Below are positions 44,269 to 55,072 of a stretch of DNA of 64,000 nucleotides, in pieces. The notes below the pieces were generated by a model. It saw nothing but the letters and a program-made list of their open reading frames with translations. It had not been told where the DNA came from and did not search any database. Every line of letters begins with the position of its first letter. The first letter of the stretch is position 1. The stretch spans positions 1 to 64,000 of the forward strand of contig VDMD01000041.1 of assembly GCA_007026445.1 (NCBI GenBank), written 5' to 3'. This DNA comes from Schizophyllum amplum (Eukaryota; Basidiomycota; Agaricomycetes; Agaricales; Schizophyllaceae). Both the position numbers and the translations under genes were made by a program.

Positions 44269-46315
44269 TGCTTTGGGGTAATCACACGTAGTGGGGAGGG
44301 CTTCGAAACTGTTTGGGCCGATGTCTGCCGATGTTCATGGCGGAGGAGCATGCTTATCCGAATTGGAGGAACACGCCGGGGAACGCGCTGGGAACACGTC
44401 ACTCGCGCACGTTCGGTATCATCATCAACAAACAACATTGTAGCCTTCATTGCTGGCAAGCTTTCTTCGGGTTTCAAGCGCGGACGGTTTTGACGTACGA
44501 AGCTAGCTTGAACACTGCGCGCGTTCCTTCGGTGAATTATCGTCGAAACAAGGCCCGTCTCTTACAAGAAAAGACAGGTTATTCTCGAACCGAGACGTGC
44601 AAGTCCAGTAGCGAAGCGCATGCAAGACTGCTGAGGGTAAGGAGGGGAAAGGGCACGAGCTCAAGCAAGTAAACAATCCCGCGCCTCCAAACTCGCCAGA
44701 TGGCCACAAATTTGACTCGACGTCCGCTCAGACACATCTCGGCAGGCCAAGAGATGCACTGCCGGTCACTGCACGAAGGAGTCGTCGAATCCACCCATTT
44801 AGATGTCAAAGCGCTTTCGGAAGCTTGCCGTTGAGGCCGAACGAGGGTTTTTATTTATTCACTGTTTGGCTTTGTGTGCTGACTGACTTAGTGATGGCCC
44901 ATGGGCAAAGTTCGAGCTCGCCGACGGCTCACCGGGAACTATTGCATTTCCTGGAGCACCACACTGCGTGCGTCAAGCATTCCCTCGTTGTCAACTTGTG
45001 GCAGAGTCTGGTTCTCGTTCTATTGTCTTAGGTCTATGGTCTATGGTTTATGTTCTCTCTCGATCTTCATGCCGAGGTCTCGTTCCCTCGGCCAAACGTG
45101 CGGGTCCAACGATCCCTGTAAGTAGCTCGCCGATGAGGCCTGCTTAAATATGTAAAGGGATCACGCGCACGGACTATCTAACGCATCCACAAAAAAATCG
45201 GAAGAATGGGAGGGAAGCTCGGCGGCGGCTCTGTGCCTTGTGAGTGTACAGTAGCGAGCCGCTTCTTTCTGATTTGCGGGCGCTCGGAGGTCAGGTAGCC
45301 TGTCCTGAGAATGAGGCGCTACATTCGATCGAGTGTGCGTACGTTGACGTAGTACCACAAGGGGGAAATCACCAGCTGGTGCACAATAGGCCAGAATAAA
45401 GCAGCGCCGCGATAGGGAGATATGGCAGTCTATGTAAAGTTGAGAACTTGCAAGTACCGAATGATGCAATGCATAGGCAAAATTCGGGTCAATGTGTGTC
45501 GCCGCTCTTTCCGGTTTGCGAGCGCTGGAGAACAGCTGATGGGATTGATTGTGACTTATGGAGCTCTGCGTTACAATAGGTTACAATCTGCGAGAGTTGG
45601 GACCTCGCAAAACAATGCGGGTCGATTGCCCGTAGGAGAACAACAGTCTTTGCAGTGCAGCGCCACGCTAGGGTCCCGGCCGGTGAACTTTCCAATATCG
45701 ATAGTCGAACAATAGGGGAGTTATACCAGCCGGAGGCAATATTCGGGGTTCTGGGGACGTCATTGCTTCCCACCAAACTGCGAGCACCCGTCAAACAATA
45801 AGCCCGGGGATGAGGCGCTGTCTTGAGCCGTGCGTAAGTGTGAGCAGAGATAAATCAACATGGGAAATAGCTGACTGGACGCGATGGACTAACAAAGGCC
45901 GGGGGGATGGAATGGTAGACGCACATGCGCTGCGAAGGTCGCCTTGAGTCGATAATTTGGACCGAGGCTGGGCCAAAAGCGCCTAGTCATGGACAGAATC
46001 TTGACATAGGACGTGGATTATGGGAGTGACGAGTTATTCAAGGGCGAGAACGATAGCTGGGCAATATCCAACGAATATCTTCTCTTCTTTGGCAATCTGT
46101 TGAAGCAGTGGGGCGCTGCTAATCGGAAGCGTAAAAAGGATGAAGCAGACGTAGAACAATAAGAGACAATGATAACCGCGGTTTTTGAGGTGATGAACGA
46201 ACGAGAGCCTGAGAGTCGGAAGGTAAAAGCATCCTAGCTGCGAGCGATTGTCGGCTCTTCTGTCTCCGAACACCTGGCAAACAATAGACGTGAGAATGAG
46301 GCGCTGGGTAGATCA
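44269..46315. other. intergenic, no gene recognised
   Basis: Short open frames only. The first 200 bases are duplicated 3' flank of the kinase fragments. Blocks resembling GAGGCGCT plus nearby AATAG occur at about 45305, 45805 and 46285, possibly remnants of another repeat. No terminal repeats or domains recognised. Confidence 0.45.
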
Positions 46316-46322
46316 CCCGCGA

Positions 46323-47193
46323 TACGGTAAGCCGGAGCTGCACGGCAGAAATCGCGTTTGACCGGCCGTGATGGCAAGATCAAGGGATCGAATCCGCGTG
46401 CGCGCCGACTTTTGAAAGTACTTTCCTTGGCTTTTTCTGGCCAGGACAGCCCCAAGTGCCCTCCCTGCAGCCCCTAATTGACGGTAAAAGGTTGAAATTC
46501 GCTGAGATAGGCTCAGAAACATCGAATCCGAGGTCGGAAGAGGTCTCGGCAAGTGCCGAAACAGCGTGCCCTGCGGCGGATGCCGATAAGTCACGCGATA
46601 CGATGTTGAAGTTACTATAGTTAGTCGCAACCACGAGAAGCATACTTTTGCAGAGGCGCGTGTGGCTGCGCACTTCTCATAACTTTTGACTTTACTTACG
46701 GGACTAGCACGCATTAATGCTTGTATCTGGGCTACAGAGACGGCTCTAAATAGATATCGACTTCAATCTACCATGTAGACCCATCCGAGGCCTTACTGCT
46801 ATACATTGTAGCTCAAGCTCTTCAATAAGTGATTCAGACAGATACTAGTGCCCTCAAGGATGTCCTATGCTAAGAAGAGACCACTTCGCGTGTCCAACAA
46901 GGCAGGATTGCTACCGTGGGAAACACCTTCCTCAGAGATCAGCAAGCCGACGTCGTCTCGGCGTTTGCCGAGATTCCTTCGACCTCGGATTCGACGTTTC
47001 TGAGCCTATCTCAGCGAATTTCAACCTTTTACCGTCAATTAGGGGCTGCAGGGAGGGCACTTGGGGCTGTCCTGGCCAGAAAAAGCCAAGGAAAGTACTT
47101 TCAAAAGTCGGCGCGCACGCGGATTCGATCCCTTGATCTTGCCATCACGGTCGGTCAAACGCGATTTCTGCCGTGCAGCTCCGGCTTACCGTA
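46323..47193 (+). mobile_element. 871-bp terminal-inverted-repeat element, copy 2
   Basis: Same length, orientation and, as far as I can see, same sequence as the element at 41195, with a constant offset of 5,128 bases throughout. It is flanked by a different 7-base duplication, CCCGCGA (46316-46322 and 47194-47200), proving independent insertion rather than segmental duplication. It lies about 300 bases upstream of the intact FunK1 gene, within its probable promoter region. Confidence 0.93.
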
Positions 47194-47507
47194 CCCGCGA
47201 GCAATGGAAATGCAGATAGCACAATGCTGGCTGGCGCCGATGACAGTACGAGAAGGTGTGTTCGAAAGGATGCGAAGCGCTGAGCGGCTCACGGACGACG
47301 GGACGCGGCCGGGACAAGCCTATTGTTCAATTTGGAATCTCGGACCAAGCGTCGTAGTGCCACGTGCTGACCTGTTCGTCTCGCGGTCACTTTAAAAGCT
47401 CGAGGCTCGCCTGAGCCTTTCCCCACTCACTTTCACTTCCTCCCTTCACCATCCACAGTCATCACTGACACCTGTCACCGAACTCTTCATCTGTCATCGA
47501 CATCGTC

Positions 47508-50228
47508 ATGCCCGACAAACGGCGCCTCAGCGAGACTGGCGCGCAGGACGCACAGGAGCGACCGACTACGCCCGTAACACAGCTGACCGAAAGCGTGGCG
47601 GCTACAGCTCTGCTAACCACGCCGAGGAGCATGGGATCCGGGAGCTATACTGCGAGTGGCGGCTTTACAGACGCGAAGTACGTACAAAGCTCTGCCTGAC
47701 GCCACAATTTCACGCTGACCTAATTCGACCTCACAGGGTGCAGCTGGTTTGGCCATGGATTGCTCAAGACATCAACGCCAGGTCCGAGAAGTGTCCCGAT
47801 ATCGACAAGTTTCTGAAGTTTGCGCTGCAAAAGATCGACACGGCGGGTCAAGGAGACAACGACGCGGCAACTGCGCGCCTTGAAAGCACTCTCCGGGCAG
47901 TGCTCCCCCTCTGCCAAAAGAAGAACCTGCTGGATCGGCTGAAGAAATAGTACGTTGCCTCATACACGTTCTACTGAGACACGAGCTAACACTGATTTTT
48001 TTCCTAGCTGCAACGAAGTCAAACGCGAGCAGGACCGTTACGCCCCCTTCATCGACACCTTCAATAACGCGCTCGAAGAACTGGAGCACCTTAAGATCGA
48101 TGGATACAACTTTCAAGACGCCAGCCCTCTCAACATTCTCTTCGCTCGAAATGCCGAGAAAGAGATCAAAGGACAGCATCTAGGCGGAAACGACGACACC
48201 GAGGTCATTTCCAGGCGCAAGCCCGACGTTATCCTGACCTCGCGTCGCGCTGCAGCACGCTGCCTTGGGACAAAAAATAACAAGAGACTGCTCCAGCTCG
48301 TGCAGAAACAGCCTGTGAACAACTACAGCTGGGCCGATCCTCTCCTTTCTCTGGAGTTCAAGGTCCACCGGCGCGAACTGAAAGGCGCTATTAAGTTCAC
48401 TAGCACTGCCCAACAGGCTCTCTACGAGCCTATGGAGGTGAACTCGAATTCGGCTCCGCGGAAGATCGTGAGCCAAGCTGACACTGGACCGTCTGCGAAG
48501 CGCCAAAGGATGGCGGTTGAAAGTGGTATGTGCTATTGATGCAGCGAGTATCCTTCAGAGCTGATTTCATTCTTCAGGGGACCTGCTAGCTACTGCCCTG
48601 TGCGGTCAGCAGGGCAATGCGAATGCTTCAGACAACTCTAGTCTGGGCCCAGGCCAGTCGGCCCAAGAAGCTGCTCCTGGTTCAGAGAACGAGCCGCCGA
48701 AGCCTCGCCCGCTTCCTGCAGTTCAATGCGCCATGTATGGAGCCGAGATGCTTTCGCACGCCTGCGCGGTTTCGCATGCGATTTGTATGGTGATATCAGG
48801 TACATTGAACAATTCCAAAGCCGTCACAGGTGCTGAACAACTCGATAGATTCTGTCGTGCACGTCTGGTGGTATGACCACGAAGGCGCGATTCAGACTGG
48901 CGGGGTCGATTTCCTCACGGATCTGCCCCGCTTCTTTGCTCTGCTCTTCGCCTTGCAGCGTTTCGACCTCAAAGACTTTGGTTTCATCCCTGAGCTTGAC
49001 CCGGCAGGGCAATCGGCGCATCATCCTTCCGTGTCTCCCGTGCCCTCAACTTTCATGGTCACCCACGACAACGATGCTAAAGTGACCGTGCACGCCGGTG
49101 TCAGGACCATCGTGCATAGGACGCTGGGCGTCAAGGGCCGGGGGACTCGTGTTGCTTTATCGAGCACGGCTCAGGAGCCCATGAAGCTGGTCACGAAATT
49201 CTCTTGGGGCGATAGTACTCGGTTGAGTGAAGGGACGCTCATTCAGCGCGCAATTGAACGCGCCAACGGCAACGAAAAGATCACCGACCACATGCCACGC
49301 GTTGTAGGCAAAAAGGAGTGGGCTGAGTACAACACGAAGACCATTCGAGAGGCACTCGGACTCAGCCTACGCAAGCGTCGCCTGGTTGAAAACGACGAGT
49401 CTTCGGACGTTCCCATGTTCCGTGTCCTGCGTGCGCTTACCACCGACCACTTGAAGCCTCTGCACGAACTGGACGGAAAGGATTTCATTGTGGCATGGTT
49501 CGAGTGTCAAGAAGGTTCGTTGGTCGCTCTCTGCAGCTCATCAATATATCGCTGACATCAGACCCGCAGTGCACTACCTAAACTGGCTCAACAAAGTTCA
49601 GCACAAAGATCCCAGCCTGAGCAATCTCATGTATCGCATCCGCCCAGACGGGTCGATCTGCGCGGTGCTCAACGACTGGGATCTCGCCGTCGATGCTTCG
49701 AGCCCGCAAACGCACACGGGTTTCGAAGTCACAGGGACCGTGCCCTTCATGGCTATCGACCTCCTCACCGATACAGCAATACAGGGCCAAACTCGACATC
49801 TCTACCGCCATGATCTCGAGTCGTTCATCTGGATTCTTGTTTGGGTGGTATACTGTTACGATGGGGGGAGGAAGCTTGACGATACCAGAATGAATCCCGA
49901 CCTCAAAGCTTGGAACACAGGTCGCTATGTGGCGTGTCGCAAGGAGAAACGTGACTTTGCCATGCAACGCCCGGAACCTCCTACTAGTACTACGTCCTGG
50001 AAGCCGGAATACCGTCGCATGATGAAGAACTTGCTGTATGGAGTATTCGAAGCTGATGCGTGCAGAGAATTCACTCGCCAGAGAGTGATCAGGGGACGCG
50101 AAGTGGAAAGGGAGGAGGTCGACGAGCCGGAACGCGCTTGGAAGGAGCACTGGGAAAACGTTCTGGACACCATAAAGGACGAAAGTGGGTTGGAGGATCT
50201 GCAGGCTTTGATCCCGAGTCATGCGTAG
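47508..50228 (+). CDS. FunK1 fungal-type protein kinase, full length
   Basis: Six exons, 47508-47677, 47737-47949, 48008-48525, 48578-48789, 48830-49514 and 49570-50228, encode 818 residues. The N-terminal domain includes LLDRLKKYCNEVK and PDVILTSRRA. The conserved FunK1 middle has HVWWYDHEGAIQTGGVDFL. The catalytic loop is VQHKDPSLSNLM with Asp613, and the DFG-equivalent is LNDWDLA with Asp635, then PFMAIDLL and LYRHDLESFIWILVWVVYCY. All catalytic positions expected for this atypical fungal kinase family are present, so it should be active. FunK1 kinases are strongly expanded in mushrooms and their roles are mostly unknown. Intron 4 (48790-48829) is only 40 bp. This is the reference copy for the four relics in the window. 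Confidence 0.92.
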
Positions 50229-50698
50229 ACGGTGGTCCGCCGCGTGATGTCTAGCTATGTACACTGCTAGCGTGACAGTACTCTAAACATGTACTCTGCA
50301 CAAGCCGAATATGTATCCAGCCCACTACCATATATGTTCCTGTAACGTTGTTCTCAATGGCAAGACGAGCATGAAGCGACGAACCCGTCTTGTGATGGAT
50401 GGTATATCGTCAATCGCAGGTTCAGGGAGCTTACTCTCTGGAAAACCATTACATTAGCATAGGAGCTCGCAATACTAATGGATATTAGTAATTACAGCTT
50501 GACAGCAGCAGGAACGCGAGAGGACACTCGGTCCATTTCTCCCTTGGGGTCCAATGTGTGTTCTGTCGGATGAGCGCCGTGCGTTTGCTCCGCCTTGACT
50601 TCGATTTTGATTGAAGTGTCCTCGGCCTTGGCTGCCATGAACTCGTTCATGGCTGCCTTAGACTTGACCTCTGCCTCGGCGCCTGCCTTGTATTCAGA
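50229..50698. other. convergent 3' region, no gene recognised
   Basis: Lies between the ends of the FunK1 kinase (plus) and the DNA glycosylase (minus). AT-rich stretches at 50310-50500 may serve polyadenylation on both strands. Confidence 0.45.
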
Positions 50699-52359
50699 CT
50701 AGAATTCGCAGGGTGTTTGAGGCGCGGCAAATTCCTCCTTAGCGGGCAAAGGATCGAAGTCTACAGCCATCGACAGCAAACCCGACAGAGCAGATGTCGT
50801 CGGGAGCTGAGGCGACACCGTAGTCAGACGCGCCGCGTCAACAACCAAGTAGTTGCTCGTCTCCAGGCGACCGGCCTTGTGCGCGTCGACGCGCGCTTTC
50901 AAGTCGCTGAAAACGCATATCTTGTCCACCATCTCAAGACGGATCAGGCCTTCAGGCCCACTACGCCGGAGCGAAGCACTTGACTTACCTTGTAGTTCGC
51001 GACGCGTCCGGATGTTGAACCCATGATGAAGAACAATGTTTCGCGAATCTGGTCGACGGCTAGTGAAGTATCTTGTCAGTAAAGTCTAATCTGATTGCAA
51101 ATATGCGCCACCTTTACCATTCCCGTGAACGATCTTATATGGCTCGAGGCCGTACCTAGGAGGTCCACCCTTGCGCTTTGCCATACGCGTCGGAGGTGGC
51201 TTCGTCAGGGACTGGGCGTCTCTCGGGACGACGTGTGACTGAGAAGCACCGGATGAATGGCTATTGACACTTCGCCTGTAATGGACGCACCTTCATGACC
51301 GCTTCGTACATAATGTCTGCGATTTCGTTCCCGACGTAACACACGATACGAGGTCGGTGGCGCGCAGCCTTGCTCAGGACTGCTGCCGCGCCGGCACGCT
51401 TCTCGGTCATTGAGAGCTCGTTCGCCTGACAAGAGCGTCAGCATGCGTGGGCAGGCCGAAAGATGAGATGCATACCTGATTGGTCGGTCGAGAGACCAAG
51501 TTCGTCTGGAGGAGCCTTAAGTTCAGCACCTATGTGTGGGGGCGGCACGTACCAAGCCTAGACAGAATCGCTCGGGCATGGTGCCATCCTCCGAGGGATG
51601 TAACGCATTCTCAGCAGTCGTTAATCCTACTCAATCATCAGTACGTGCTCAAAAATACTGGAGGGACAGAGAGGCTCCCAAGAAAGGAAGAGCACGCACC
51701 CGAGCCATGGAGCGCTCGCCAAAATCCGTTCGTAGGGTTGCCAAAGTGATGCCCGGTCTCGGCAGACATCTCCCCAGGGCTGTGGAAGGGAACAAGTATT
51801 AATGGGATGACAACTAGACACACAAGCAGGTCGCGTACTTGAACCCGCAGAATAGGACTGCATCCCAACGTCAGCATACACGACCAGACAAAGACGACAC
51901 GGGCAGCGCACCATCCAGTTCGTCCCTTATGTGGTCCGGCAGCGGAGACAGGTGCTCATATGTCTCTGGCGGCGCATAGCCTCCCTTCTGCTTCTTCACT
52001 GGCGACGCCGACTGCTTCCTCGCCGGAACCCCCGAGCTGTCTTCCTTCTTGACGCGCTTGCGCGGGGACTTCGAGGGAGACCGCGAGTCCAACAACGACC
52101 GAGGTGCTGAAACCTCGTCCTCTTCCTTCACTTTCCGCTTCCTAGATGAGGATTTCGGCGCATGAGATGGTTCGTCTTCGCTTTCGTCGTCAGAGACCCT
52201 GTCGCTCGCCGCCCATCGCCGCGGGGCGGGTTTGCGAGGTGAGCGTCGTGGTGAGGGCATCCCCTGCGTGCTCTCGTAGGCGAAGGACGCAAGACTTGCG
52301 CGCAGCTTCGACTCTGGCGACTCGACTTTGGGTTGAGGAGCGCTATCCGGAAAAGACAT
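50699..52359 (-). CDS. G/T(U)-mismatch-specific DNA glycosylase (MUG/TDG family)
   Basis: Nine exons on the minus strand: 51912-52359, 51839-51857, 51700-51779, 51553-51626, 51476-51505, 51291-51425, 51118-51238, 50989-51059 and 50699-50932; 403 residues. A basic, Ser/Pro-rich N-terminus (SPRRSPRKPAPRRWAA) probably binds DNA and directs nuclear import. The catalytic core has LFCGFNPG with the active-site Asn156, then AETGHHFGNPTNGFWRALH, TNLVSRPT, IVCYVGNEIADIMYEAV and ETLFFIMGSTSGRV. Family members remove uracil or thymine mispaired with guanine and start base-excision repair. The usual Ile of the GINPG motif is Phe here. Exons 2 and 5 are very small (19 and 30 bp). Confidence 0.92.
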
Positions 52360-52578
52360 GGTGGCGGACGCGACGACCTACCCCATGGCACGATTGAAGC
52401 GATCGAACATCGGTTCATCGAGCCGAATACCTATTGTTGGACCGAAATGGAATGCATTGTTCTTTCATCACTAACCAGACAAGGCAACAGTAAGGTTCTC
52501 TATATATTCTGCTCCTGGCCAATGCTTCCCTAGTCTAGGTCGCACTAACGCAGTATGTACAGCCCTTCCACCTTCCAC

Positions 52579-54678
52579 CTAGTGCTCAGTCTCTTCCCAC
52601 GTCCTCCCAACAGTCTTTGCCAAATCCGCCTCGGTAATCTTCTTACCTGAGCTGAAGTACCCAGCAGCAATCTTCGCGTCAATCTCCACTCGAGAGTCAG
52701 GCGGGATGAGGTGGTCGGGCAGGTCGTAGCGCATGCGTATGGGAATCCCGCTCCCCACGATCGCGTCGTATTTCCTGGTTGGTGGTCGTGTTAGCCACCA
52801 CGTCCTCTTATCTTAGCCAGTTTGCCCATCAGTCGTCACCGCTTTTTGGCACCCAGACGCGCCTCGAGCCAGCACCGACGAAACGGACACTCGAAAACAG
52901 CACTCAAAAACCACTCACATATCACTCATCGACACCATCCGGTCAATCTTCTTGATCCCCAGCCAGTGCAGCACGTCCGGCATGAGCGCCTGGAACCGCA
53001 TATCCTTCACGCCCGCGATCCGCTCGGTGCTCGTGAAATATATGTCCGCATTGTCCCCTCCGCGCTTGCGCAGGTTGTACACGAGGTACTTGGTCACCTC
53101 GCCTAGCGCGCGGCCCTCTTTGCGGAAGTAGACAACGACGCCGACGCCGCCTGAGGATAGATATCGATCATCTCACTGGAGACCGCATCAGAGGGCTTAA
53201 TCATACCTCTCTGTGCACCGCGGATGCACTCTCCAATGGCGTATGTTAGGTAGGGCTTGCAGGTGCATATGTCGGAGCCGAAGACGTCTGAGCCGTTGCC
53301 TGTGATGTCGGGTCACTACCAGGGGATCACAGCACGCTGAGTCATACAAGGAAGACTTTGCAATAAGAGCAAGACTCACATTCATCATGCACGCGAAGTG
53401 TAAGCTCCTTCGTCTCATCGGACATGTACTCAGGGGGGCCAACTGCGAGGTAAGATGATGAGAGGGCGTGCGAAAAAGCAAGGTGACAGAAACGTGCGGA
53501 ATGGGATACAGGAAACGCACAAATGTAGACGGTAAGGTTTCCTATGGGCGGCAAAAAGACCTTGATATCGGGCCTGGTGATCAACTCGGGATACATGCCG
53601 CCCGTCTCTTCAAAGAGCGCACGTCGCAGCAATCGCTCCGAGCTACAAATGTATCAGCATCTTGGCTGGTGGATTTGTGGCACACCAGATACGCGGTGTG
53701 GCCCACAAGGCAAATACGCACATCCCAAATCGCTCTGCCACCCCAGGAAGATACCATACCGGCTCGACCGCAGCCTTGCTGACGCAGACCTCAACGCCGC
53801 TGTCCATCGTGCTCTCCGCACCATTGGCATCCACCATCGGCCGACTCTTCAGCACGATCTTGCCATCCACCAACAAATCCCCCCGCCGCACCGCCTCATC
53901 CAGCTCCCCCAGCTTGATATGCGCGCGCGTCACCGCGATGCTGGGCCGCACGTCCAAGCCCGCGTCCACCTCGTGGCGAAACGCCGTGGGAACGACGTGC
54001 CCCCACGGGTCGAGGGAAACAATCTTGGACGGGTCGGCCCACGCGGGGTTGAAGGGGATGTCGACCGGGGGCTGCGTGTGCGTGTAGTCGGGTTTGTGCG
54101 TGGGTGAGAGGGCGCCCATGGCGAGGGATAGTGCGCGGTAAAGCGAGTAGGAGCCGGAGTGCGCGCCGAGGGCGTTGCGGCGCTTGATGGAGGTGAGGTG
54201 TCGGGAGCAGACGACGGGGCCGCGCGAGGTGGCATCGGGGGCGCCCCAAGCAAGACGCGTGGGGGCGATGCCGTGCTGGTCGGGGTAGGCTGTTGGTTGA
54301 TGTCAGTAGGGTTGCTGAGACGGAAGACTGGATGATAACTTACTGGTCACAAGCACTCGTCCAGAATAGAGACGCTTCTCGCGCTCCTTGTCGGTGAGAG
54401 TGGAGACGTCGATGAGATCGCCAGAAGTATGCGGCGAAAATGCCAAAGAGCTACTCAAAGGTGCATTTGTGGGCGAGTTGGCGCTGCTACTGCGAGAGAG
54501 GGGCGATGAGGGGGAGGTCACTCTCAACGGTTCCTTGCTTATCACGTCGACCTTCATACAAGGTGAGTCGCACATTCACAGATGTAGCAAAGTGTCCCAC
54601 CTTGTCCTGCAGGACTTGCTGCGCTACACGAAGCGCCTCGAGCTGACAGAGTATCTGGGTGAGCACGGCATCCGACAT
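52579..54678 (-). CDS. Urc1-like / GTP cyclohydrolase II-like protein
   Basis: Eight exons on the minus strand: 54601-54678, 54344-54551, 53722-54289, 53521-53642, 53380-53442, 53207-53299, 52919-53150 and 52579-52774; 519 residues. A short N-terminal helix (LTQILCQLEALRVAQQVLQD) precedes the Urc1-type region with YPDQHGIAPTRLAWGAP, NALGAHSGSYSLYRAL and IVSLDPWGHVV. The C-terminal half is GTP-cyclohydrolase-II-like: Cys347, Cys358 and Cys360 sit in C-x10-C-x-C (GSDVFGSDICTC), exactly the zinc spacing of RibA, followed by FRKEGRALGEVTKYLVYN. At about 500 residues it fits Urc1, which acts in the fungal uracil catabolism pathway, better than the shorter riboflavin enzyme. The start at 54678 assumes a 49-bp first intron; a downstream ATG at 54557 is an alternative. 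Confidence 0.88.
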
Positions 54679-55072
54679 GACGGGAAGGGGGAAAGGAGAG
54701 AGGAACCAGTCGCACCTCTTTGAGGCATTTAACGACCTGCGAGTGGTATCGCTGCCGAGATGCCAGCGATACTTCCAGTCGAACGTTTGCGATAACGAGT
54801 TAGTGGCGGCTCCCGCCACCGTATACTCGCCAGTGCCGGTGCTCGGCGCGTGCGTCAAAACAGCGAATGTATCTCCGAGTACGAAGCGAGGAACGTGCTC
54901 AGGGTTATACGTTCTTCGGAGACTCTGGAAGAAATAGCACCTGGCGCCTGGCCTGTTCGTTCCACCTCGATAGGCATACCTACTGTACTTACGGCGCGCG
55001 TGAGCGCAGGAAGACAAACTAAACGCGTGACGTCACCGTGACGCGACGCGTCTGTTGACTGCCACCATCATC
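54679..55072. promoter_or_regulatory. divergent promoter with a TGACGTCA site
   Basis: The Urc1-like gene (minus) and the HIRIP3-like gene (plus) start on either side. A perfect CRE palindrome TGACGTCA lies at 55028-55035, 38 bases before the HIRIP3-like start, with a further GTGACGCG block close by. This is the classic site for bZIP factors of the ATF/CREB type; which gene it serves is not known. Confidence 0.5.

Noticed and set aside
46323..47193. Interpretation of the second 871-bp copy as part of a segmental duplication with the first
   Set aside because: Flanking sequences differ immediately outside the element and each copy has its own 7-bp duplication.
52579..54678. Naming the Urc1-like gene as riboflavin-pathway GTP cyclohydrolase II (RIB1)
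   Set aside because: The long N-terminal region with Urc1-type motifs and a length of about 519 residues fit Urc1 better; catalytic activity on GTP cannot be judged from sequence alone.
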